A stretch of 5,718 nucleotides of DNA. It comes from Methanobacteriota archaeon (GTDB lineage: Archaea > Thermoplasmatota > JASEFT01 > JAUWIS01). Of the stretch, positions 1 to 4,696 are shown piece after piece. Position numbers and translations under genes: made by a program. The stretch's first letter is position 1; each line of letters starts with the position of its first letter. Where the stretch lies: the NCBI GenBank assembly GCA_030605245.1, contig JAUWIS010000060.1:1-5718 (forward strand), given 5' to 3'. The notes beneath the pieces are model-generated. The model made no database searches. It saw only the letters and a program-made list of their open reading frames with translations, and was not told where the DNA came from.

Positions 1-1497
1 AACAGTTGAATAACCTGTTCCATCAAAAGATTTTGCATAAATTGTATGTTTACCCGGGGATGTCTTCCATTCATAACTCCATGCTTCTGTTCCATAAACC
101 TTTACCCATTCACCATTATCAATTTTTATCTGAACCTCTGCAACAGAATCAGTGTCAAAAGCAGAACCGGTAATTATGCAACTGCTTCCATCAATGTTTT
201 CCCATCTTTCAGGTGTAAGAATCAGGCAGGTTGGAGGGGTATTCTCCGCGCTACTTGGAGGAAAATTAACATGATGGATGAACTCGTTCCAGTATTTATC
301 ATTTGCAAACCCTGTTTCATCATAGTTTTCCTTGTATTCCGTTGTTATTTCGTTTGGAAAGTATATTGTCAGACCATAGGCATCGGGATAACCAGAGCCA
401 TGTGCTTCGGCAATCCTTGAAGATTCAACATTTTCCATAACCTCTGCTGCTTTATCTTTTGTTGCCGGGTCTATCCCAAAGTTTTTGTTTGAGAGTTCAT
501 GCGCAAAACCGTAAACATCAATCGTGGACGAGGCAATATTTGGGAATGGGGATGGAACAAAGCCTACTGTGAATGTCTGCGCATTATTTCTGCTTCTGGA
601 TATCTCTGCATTGGTAACAGGATTTTCAGCATCTTGGGAGAGAAGCATGCAGAGTTGATCAATACTTTCTGCAAGTTGACTCATTTTTTTCATATCAAAT
701 GCTGACATCGTCACAGATTCAGAATCAGCAGGGTCAGGGTTTCCATCAGAATAAGAGTAAATGTAAGCATCTACAATTACTCCAGCAAGCTCTTTTGGGG
801 TCATCATAGGATTCTCCACTAAAGGAGAAAGAATTTTATCATATGGGCATCCATCACCAGGAACAGATGCTTCTGAGCCAACAACGATGTCTGCATAGTC
901 TTTTATCTGATAGTTTACTTCAATGCATCCCATTGTGCATGCGTCAAACAATATAATGTCAATGTTTCTGCCTGTGCTTTCTCTGATTGTTTTCAATGCG
1001 TTTTCCAGTTCAGACATGGTCAAGGCATCACCATCATTCGTGTCATCCCAGCAAATACCCTGCCATCCACCAGCATGGTCCCATAAATCAAGAAGGTAAT
1101 GTTTTGCAGGATAATTCTCTGCTGTCCATAACACAAAATCAATCAGTGTATTTGGGTCACCCATGTTTTGTTCACCCAAATCTTTTAGAGCATTTTCAGG
1201 TGTTGGCGTGAGACCTTTTGTAATATAAAACAGTTTTGTATCTGTCCAGCCATTGTCTGAGTTATCATCCCCTTCCGCCCTGTCTATCTCCACAACAACA
1301 TTCACATTCGATGTTGAACCGACTTTTGCCATTTCATCAAAATCATCTATCCCAGCCCCATCAAGATTGTTGTCCGCATCAAGGTAAACCATGATTGTCC
1401 AATCCTTTACAATGGATGGTGAGGCATTAGAAAACGGGATAAAAGGAATGAGCAGAAAAAGTAGCAACAGGATAATTACTGGCTTTTTAATCATCAT
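1..1497 (-). CDS. Secreted clostripain-like (C11) cysteine peptidase with Ig-like domain, 3' end outside window
   Basis: The minus frame is open for 499 codons from the ATG at 1497 to the window edge, so the C-terminus is missing. Residues 4-26 form a signal peptide or membrane anchor (two Lys, then a Leu/Ile-rich core, likely cleavage near SNA-SPS), so the protein acts outside the cell or on its surface. The peptidase domain starts at DWTIMVYLDADNNLD (32-46), the typical C11 opening. The catalytic pair is visible: His141 in DLWDHAGGW and Cys187 in FDACTMG. C11 enzymes usually cleave after Arg or Lys and often self-process; the specificity here is inferred. From about residue 420 an Ig-like module begins (GSAFDTDSVAEVQIKIDNGEW, broken as GSAFDTDSVAEV at 444 on), probably for surface attachment or substrate binding. 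A TAA lies two codons before the start, so translation begins at the ATG at 1497 or 1494. It sits 16 bases after the asparagine-synthase-like gene and is probably co-transcribed with it. Confidence 0.9.
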   Translation of the reverse strand, partial: MMIKKPVIILLLLFLLIPFIPFSNASPSIVKDWTIMVYLDADNNLDGAGIDDFDEMAKVGSTSNVNVVVEIDRAEGDDNSDNGWTDTKLFYITKGLTPTPENALKDLGEQNMGDPNTLIDFVLWTAENYPAKHYLLDLWDHAGGWQGICWDDTNDGDALTMSELENALKTIRESTGRNIDIILFDACTMGCIEVNYQIKDYADIVVGSEASVPGDGCPYDKILSPLVENPMMTPKELAGVIVDAYIYSYSDGNPDPADSESVTMSAFDMKKMSQLAESIDQLCMLLSQDAENPVTNAEISRSRNNAQTFTVGFVPSPFPNIASSTIDVYGFAHELSNKNFGIDPATKDKAAEVMENVESSRIAEAHGSGYPDAYGLTIYFPNEITTEYKENYDETGFANDKYWNEFIHHVNFPPSSAENTPPTCLILTPERWENIDGSSCIITGSAFDTDSVAEVQIKIDNGEWVKVYGTEAWSYEWKTSPGKHTIYAKSFDGTGYSTV

Positions 1498-1513
1498 AAA
1501 TTAAGCATGCATA

Positions 1514-2341
1514 TCAGTCTTTAAAACCTTTTATATACTCCTTTAAACCCAAATTTTTCTCCTTTGCGAGTTTTTTCATAACCTTCATTACGCCTGAAGA
1601 GTACTGCGCAGCCTTTTTCTTCCTCATAACAATCTCATCCGGTAAGCCAAGTGATTTTCCAACTTCTCTCAGGACATATTTTCTTATTCCCGCCCTTATT
1701 TTATATTCTCCAGGGATGCTCAAACCAACTTTAACAACATTCTCATCCAGAAAAGGTGTTCTTAACTCCTTATTGAAATAGGAGACAACATTTTTATCTC
1801 TTAGAATACCCTTGTTTTTCAACTCATTTACATCTTTTATCAAATCGTTTTCTAAATCCTTGCTTTTTAGGTATCTTACGTATCCTGCGAAGAGTTCATC
1901 AGCGCCATGACCTGATAGTAAAATTTTTTCAATAGAGTTTTTTGCAGTGAAAAACAAAGGAAGCTCGAATGATAAAACAACAGGATTGTTTGATTTAATA
2001 ATCTTTGCAAGAACAGGGATTGCATTTTCAATATCCTTTTCCACTATTTTTATTTTGATAATCGGTAAATCAAGCATTGATGCCGACTCATCCGCAATCG
2101 TGAAATCATAGGAGTCCTCAAAACCTGAGACATAAAGGGTTACATCTGTACTTCTTTTTGCAAGCTCGGCAATAATGGAAGAATCAAGACCACCTGAAAA
2201 TGAGACACCGATTCTTTTCACATTCTCTGTGAGCTTTGAAACTGCATCTATGAGTGCCTTCTCTATCTCCTTAGCATACTCATGAGCGGAGCGAATGAGT
2301 ATACGAGGATTCGCCAAAAGCGATTCCGAAGTATATTCCAT
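1514..2341 (-). CDS. Stand-alone asparagine synthase (PP-loop ATPase) domain protein
   Basis: This 275-residue protein matches only the C-terminal synthetase half of AsnB-type asparagine synthetases, which are usually 500-600 residues. The ATP-pyrophosphatase loop is SGGLDSS at 49-55. The second signature is LLSGHGADELFAGY at 141-154, followed by ELRTPFLDENVV (192-203) and the Lys-rich RKKKAAQYSSG (240-250). There is no N-terminal Cys2 glutaminase domain and no room for one, because only 45 bases separate this start from purB. Such proteins adenylate a carboxylate with ATP and transfer nitrogen to it. Using free ammonia or a partner glutaminase is an inference, and the substrate may not be aspartate. 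One oddity is His145, where AsnB enzymes carry Glu in the GEGSDE or GEGADE motif. The ATG at 2341 is preceded by AAGGA five bases upstream, a modest ribosome binding site. The C11 peptidase gene follows 16 bases after the TGA stop. Confidence 0.88.
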   Translation of the reverse strand: MEYTSESLLANPRILIRSAHEYAKEIEKALIDAVSKLTENVKRIGVSFSGGLDSSIIAELAKRSTDVTLYVSGFEDSYDFTIADESASMLDLPIIKIKIVEKDIENAIPVLAKIIKSNNPVVLSFELPLFFTAKNSIEKILLSGHGADELFAGYVRYLKSKDLENDLIKDVNELKNKGILRDKNVVSYFNKELRTPFLDENVVKVGLSIPGEYKIRAGIRKYVLREVGKSLGLPDEIVMRKKKAAQYSSGVMKVMKKLAKEKNLGLKEYIKGFKD

Positions 2342-2386
2342 ACCAATCCTTATATTCTTTCTTTCCTATAACATTTTGGTGATAGT
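2342..2386. promoter_or_regulatory. Divergent promoter region between the asparagine-synthase-like gene and purB
   Basis: Only 45 bases separate the two divergent starts, so both promoters must overlap here or extend into the genes. For the minus gene, a TATA-like TTATAGG (complement of 2366-2372) is placed to start transcription close to 2343. For purB, TTATATTC (2350-2357) would start transcription near 2378, giving a very short leader. Both assignments rest on spacing and base composition only. Confidence 0.45.
2378..2383 (+). promoter_or_regulatory. Ribosome binding site setting the original purB TTG start
   Basis: GGTGAT matches the archaeal anti-Shine-Dalgarno complement and sits three bases before a TTG at 2387. 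The frame from that TTG encodes the expected PurB N-terminus, so this site marks the ancestral start. No equally placed site precedes the first ATG at 2465. Confidence 0.6.
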
Positions 2387-2464
2387 TTGATATCGCCGTT
2401 GGATTACAGGTATGGCTAAAAGGAGATTAAAAAGATATTTTCAGAAGAGAATAAACTGCAGAAA
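2387..2464 (+). other. purB: 5' part of purB carrying an in-frame TAA at codon 11
   Basis: In the same frame as the purB body, the codons from TTG 2387 read (M)ISPLDYRYG, then TAA at 2417-2419, then KEIKKIFSEENKLQK leading straight into the ATG at 2465. Archaeal adenylosuccinate lyases characteristically begin with a DYRYG segment, whose Arg-Tyr pair contacts the substrate phosphate, and the residue after it is commonly Ser. Alignment continues on both sides without a gap, so a point change such as TCA to TAA explains the sequence better than a frameshift. Either the gene is freshly broken, the base is a sequencing or assembly error, or a shortened protein is made by re-initiation. TAA reassignment is unlikely because most neighbouring genes also end in TAA. 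Confidence 0.8.
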
Positions 2465-3697
2465 ATGCTTGATGTTGAATCAGCGCTTGGAATAGCACTA
2501 TGGAAAACAGGAAATATACCAAAAAAAGAAGCAGATAAGATTTCAAAAAAAGCGAATACAAAATATGTGAAAATTGAAAAGGTTAAGAAGATTGAATCAG
2601 AGATAGGACATGATGTTATGGCTATGGTTAAAGTGTTAAGTGAGGTTTCTAACAGTAAATATGTGCATTTTGGTGCAACATCAAATGATATTGTTGATAC
2701 ATCTACTGCGTTGCAGTTAAAGGAAGCGGTTAAGATCCTTGAAAAAGACCTGATTGAACTAAGGGAAAAACTGCTGAAACTTGCTGAGAAACATAAGAAA
2801 ACATTGATGCTGGGAAGAACACATGGGCAGAGTGCCGTCCCTATCACGTTTGGGTTGAAAATGGCAGTATTTGCTATGGAAATTAAGAGGCATATTGAGA
2901 GACTAAATGAGATAAAGAAAAGAATTCTTGTTGGGAAAATGATGGGGGCTGTTGGCACTGGTGCATCATTTGGTAAAGATGCATTGAAAATCCAGAAAAC
3001 TATAATGAAGGATTTGGGATTAAACACACCGGTTGCAGCGACTCAGATTCTTCAGAGGGACAGGTATGTTGAATTTGTTTGTCTTATGGGAAACATTGCC
3101 TGTTCACTGGAGAAATTTGCAACGGAAATCAGGAATCTTCAGAGAACAGAAATAAATGAGGTATCTGAATCATTTGGTAAAATGCAGGTTGGTTCCTCAA
3201 CAATGGCGCATAAAAAAAATCCTGTAAGCTCTGAGAAAATATGCGGTCTTGCACGCATCATAAGAGGATTTACAACACCAATGTTTGAATCCTCAATTTT
3301 GTGGCATGAGAGGGATTTAACAAACTCTTCCGCTGAGCGTTTTATTATCCCGCATGTCTGTGTTTTGACAGATGAAATACTTCAGGATATAAAAAATGTT
3401 TTTGAGAACCTTGTTGTGCATACTGAATCAATGAAAAGAAATCTTGAGTCTTCTGATAAAATAATGGCTGAATCTGTGATGATGGCATTGACAAAAAAAG
3501 GTGTTAACAGGCAGGAAGCACATGAAATTGTTAGGAGATGCTCTATGAAAAAAGGAAAGTTCAAAGACCTACTCCTCAGAGAAAAGGAAATCAGGAAACT
3601 GATGTCTGAAAAAGAGGTAGAGGATGCTTTGAAACCTGAGAAATATCTTGGATGCACAGGAAAAATCATTGAAAACTGCATCAGGGAAAAAACTTAA
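2465..3697 (+). CDS. purB: Adenylosuccinate lyase (N-terminus interrupted by upstream stop codon)
   Basis: Adenylosuccinate lyase is a cytoplasmic homotetramer that removes fumarate from SAICAR and from adenylosuccinate in purine and AMP synthesis. The open part is 410 residues from the first ATG. With the 26 upstream codons it would be 436, near the usual archaeal length. Numbering from 2465, the family motifs are HFGATSNDIVDT (68-79), GRTHGQSAVP (117-126, catalytic His120) and the flexible-loop signature GSSTMAHKKNP (243-253). The signature has Ala where almost all family members have Pro (MPxKxNP). The C-terminal domain is recognisable around AESVMMALTKKGVNRQEAH (335-353), and the ending PEKYLG (391-396) is typical. 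Starting at 2465 would lose the Arg-Tyr substrate contact and the first helix, so this start is a convention forced by the TAA at 2417, not a likely functional one. The orphan gene downstream lies close behind or overlaps it. Confidence 0.9.
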   Translation: MLDVESALGIALWKTGNIPKKEADKISKKANTKYVKIEKVKKIESEIGHDVMAMVKVLSEVSNSKYVHFGATSNDIVDTSTALQLKEAVKILEKDLIELREKLLKLAEKHKKTLMLGRTHGQSAVPITFGLKMAVFAMEIKRHIERLNEIKKRILVGKMMGAVGTGASFGKDALKIQKTIMKDLGLNTPVAATQILQRDRYVEFVCLMGNIACSLEKFATEIRNLQRTEINEVSESFGKMQVGSSTMAHKKNPVSSEKICGLARIIRGFTTPMFESSILWHERDLTNSSAERFIIPHVCVLTDEILQDIKNVFENLVVHTESMKRNLESSDKIMAESVMMALTKKGVNRQEAHEIVRRCSMKKGKFKDLLLREKEIRKLMSEKEVEDALKPEKYLGCTGKIIENCIREKT

Positions 3698-3700
3698 TAC
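3687..3700 (+). promoter_or_regulatory. TATA-like box overlapping the purB stop
   Basis: The run A6CTTAATAC is centred about 26-28 bases before the ATG at 3723, the spacing expected for an archaeal leaderless transcript. The core AAAACTTAATAC recurs exactly at 4650-4661 ahead of the beta-helix gene. Because it lies in the purB end, it could be coincidental. Confidence 0.4.
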
Positions 3701-3722
3701 TTACAATGCTGTTTTTGATTTT

Positions 3723-4043
3723 ATGGGAAGAAGATCAACCTTGCGAAGCCATGAAAAAGCAGGTAGAAAAGCCGCTGTTAGTAAACTTGGTACTATTACA
3801 AACCAACTGTATGATTTGCAAAACAAAAAATGTTTCAAATGCATTAAATACAATGATGATTTAGGATGCTGTGATCTCACAAAGGAACTATGGGAGGATG
3901 CAAACTTTGCAGCCAACAAATACAAAAGAACATCTGCCTTAAATGCGGTATATGAAAAAATCAGGTTTTGCGAGGATTTTGTAGAAGTTGAAAAGATAAA
4001 TGAGAATGTATTCTCCTTGGAAGAAGATAAAAACAAAAATTAA
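3723..4043 (+). CDS. Orphan small protein with a Cys cluster (CxxC...CC)
   Basis: I do not recognise a family. From the ATG at 3723 it is 106 residues, soluble-looking, basic at the front (MGRRSTLRSHEKAGRKAA) and acidic near the end (VEVEKINENVFSLEED). Five Cys are present; four are grouped as CFKC at 37-40 and CC at 49-50, spaced so they could bind zinc or another metal, with C83 further on. There is no signal peptide or membrane span. A longer version beginning at ATG 3648 would overlap purB by 50 bases and add residues with no visible conservation. I prefer 3723 because a TATA-like box sits about 26 bases ahead, although no ribosome binding site is seen, implying a leaderless or purB-coupled message. 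It ends in the TTAA shared with the convergent small membrane gene. Confidence 0.6.
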   Translation: MGRRSTLRSHEKAGRKAAVSKLGTITNQLYDLQNKKCFKCIKYNDDLGCCDLTKELWEDANFAANKYKRTSALNAVYEKIRFCEDFVEVEKINENVFSLEEDKNKN

Positions 4044-4207
4044 AGCCCTATAAGCCCTATGACAATCGCTACAATAATTACTACGAGCAACAGGATTGCA
4101 AGATGAACATGAGGGGAAAGTGTTTCATCCGTTAATGTTTCCATAATAAAATCCTTGTCAGTCATTCTTTTCATATTCTCTTTTTTCAGGACTTCATCAA
4201 CTTTCAT
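4040..4207 (-). CDS. Small tail-anchored-type membrane protein, 55 aa
   Basis: The ATG at 4207 opens a 55-codon frame on the minus strand ending in TAA at 4042-4040. The first 35 residues are charged and polar (MKVDEVLKKENMKRMTDKDF at the start, SPHVH before the membrane part). Residues 36-55 are a pure hydrophobic stretch rich in Leu, Ile and Val ending in GLIGL at the last residue, the layout of a tail-anchored protein with its head in the cytoplasm. A sharp hydrophobic block finishing at the stop codon, an AGGT before the ATG and a TATA run about 69 bases upstream (4271-4283) argue that it is real. ATG codons at 4174 and 4165 are alternative starts. No family is recognised. Its TAA overlaps the stop of the convergent orphan gene. 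Confidence 0.55.
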   Translation of the reverse strand: MKVDEVLKKENMKRMTDKDFIMETLTDETLSPHVHLAILLLVVIIVAIVIGLIGL

Positions 4208-4270
4208 CAACCTGTTATCTGCAAAGAAAGTATTAAATGTTTCTACCTGCGTTGGCGCTCACTATAATTG

Positions 4271-4283
4271 TTATATATATTTT
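4271..4283 (-). promoter_or_regulatory. TATA box for the 55-aa membrane gene
   Basis: On the minus strand this reads AAAATATATATAA, with GGA just upstream as a possible TFB site. Counting about 26 bases from its centre puts the transcript start near 4250 and a leader of roughly 43 bases before the ATG at 4207. This is a prediction from sequence and spacing. Confidence 0.5.
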
Positions 4284-4289
4284 CCTCCA

Positions 4290-4313
4290 AATCTTAACAA
4301 TTTTGATAAGATT
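4290..4313. promoter_or_regulatory. 24-base interrupted palindrome, candidate operator
   Basis: The arms are AATCTTA (4290-4296) and TAAGATT (4307-4313), with inner arms CAA (4298-4300) and TTG (4303-4305). Ten of the eleven arm positions flanking the central TT pair correctly; only A4297/A4306 fail. It lies seven bases beyond the TATA box on the side distal to the 55-aa gene, where archaeal regulators often bind. It could also fold in RNA, but no gene ends close by to need a terminator. Confidence 0.5.
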
Positions 4314-4360
4314 CTCGGATGGATTTGAACGACAAAGTATCTGGAAATTCTCCGCCTGTG

Positions 4361-4374
4361 AGATAAGAGATAAG
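4361..4374. repeat. Tandem 7-base repeat AGATAAG x2
   Basis: AGATAAG occurs twice back to back at 4361-4367 and 4368-4374. The GATAAG core also appears at 4305-4310 inside the palindrome, and GATAAA at 4396-4401 inside the predicted promoter of the next gene. It may be a set of half-sites for one regulator or simple AT-rich repetition. The rest of 4314-4390 holds no other feature I can support. Confidence 0.3.
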
Positions 4375-4390
4375 CATTCTACACAAAATG

Positions 4391-4433
4391 TTTAAGATAA
4401 AACAGGTATATACTTAAAATTAAAATTGGGTGA
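4391..4433 (+). promoter_or_regulatory. Promoter and ribosome binding site of the DUF4177-like gene
   Basis: TTTAAGATAAAA (4391-4402) is centred about 42 bases before the ATG, nearly the same distance as the box before the beta-helix gene, and would start a leader of about 16 bases. GGGTGA (4428-4433) lies four bases before the ATG at 4438. TATATACTTA (4408-4417) is an alternative TATA box that would leave almost no leader. Confidence 0.5.
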
Positions 4434-4437
4434 AAAA

Positions 4438-4611
4438 ATGTGGGAATATACGGTGATTAAGGTAAGTAGGGAAAAGAAACTCATTGAAAAGCTCAATGAA
4501 CTTGGTAAAGAGAACTGGGAAGTAGCTGGGTGCATACAAGTTCCGGCGGTTATGGCGGGGGTGGCTGCCCTCGTTATCCTAAAACGACAGATACAGAATC
4601 CACAACAGTAA
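4438..4611 (+). CDS. DUF4177-like small protein
   Basis: From the ATG at 4438 the protein has 57 residues and matches the layout of DUF4177: an opening MWEYTVIKVS strand, a helix (REKKLIEKLNELGKE, 11-25), the family hallmark NWEVAGC (26-32, usually GWELV), and a closing hydrophobic strand ending in LKR (48-50). Members are short, widespread in bacteria and archaea, and have no established function. A TTG at 4426 in the same frame would add four residues, but GGGTGA four bases before the ATG favours 4438. The gene appears to stand alone: its own promoter lies upstream, and the next gene has a separate ribosome binding site 74 bases after its stop. The stretch VPAVMAGVAALVIL (35-48) is hydrophobic but too short and too near the family's last strand to call a membrane span. 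Confidence 0.8.
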   Translation: MWEYTVIKVSREKKLIEKLNELGKENWEVAGCIQVPAVMAGVAALVILKRQIQNPQQ

Positions 4612-4620
4612 AAATTCAGT

Positions 4621-4648
4621 GCTGAAAAAAAATACTCTACCTTTCAGC
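4621..4648. other. Inverted repeat GCTGAAA/TTTCAGC after the DUF4177 gene
   Basis: Perfect seven-base arms (4621-4627 and 4642-4648) enclose a 14-base A-rich loop, starting nine bases after the stop codon. It could form an RNA hairpin at the end of the small-gene message or an operator just upstream of the beta-helix promoter. No T-run follows, so a terminator call is not supported. Confidence 0.3.
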
Positions 4649-4649
4649 G

Positions 4650-4690
4650 AAAACTTAATACAAAACAGATACATACATTTGAATGGGTGA
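4650..4690 (+). promoter_or_regulatory. Promoter and ribosome binding site of the beta-helix gene
   Basis: AAAACTTAATAC (4650-4661) is centred about 40 bases before the ATG and predicts a transcript start near 4682. GGGTGA (4685-4690) then lies six bases before the ATG at 4697. The same GGGTGAAAA string precedes the DUF4177-like gene. Confidence 0.5.
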
Positions 4691-4696
4691 AAACAT

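Noticed and set aside
46..1211. Plus-strand open frames at 46-420, 499-705 and 987-1211
   Set aside because: They are antisense to the C11 peptidase frame, which has the catalytic motifs and an unbroken 499 codons. The plus frames have odd Cys/Phe/His-rich composition and no family features.
2417..2419. TAA read as a sense codon (code reassignment) in purB
   Set aside because: purB itself, the orphan gene, the 55-aa gene and the DUF4177-like gene all end in TAA where their domains or hydrophobic segments naturally stop. Known archaeal recoding uses TAG or TGA, not TAA.
3648..3722. Longer start (ATG 3648) for the orphan gene inside purB
   Set aside because: It would overlap purB by 50 bases with no ribosome binding site, and the added residues show no distinctive feature. 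It remains possible.
2416..4036. Minus-strand open frames at 2416-3027, 3382-3681 and 3701-4036
   Set aside because: They mirror purB and the orphan gene and are rich in Ser, Phe and Ile, as expected from the complement of Lys/Glu-rich coding sequence.
4314..4365. Possible tRNA 3' end on the minus strand (GTTCAAATCC resembling a T-arm)
   Set aside because: The flanking bases do not form a five-base T-stem, no matching acceptor strand is found in the preceding 80 bases, and there is no anticodon arm. It is too weak even for a tRNA remnant or attachment site.
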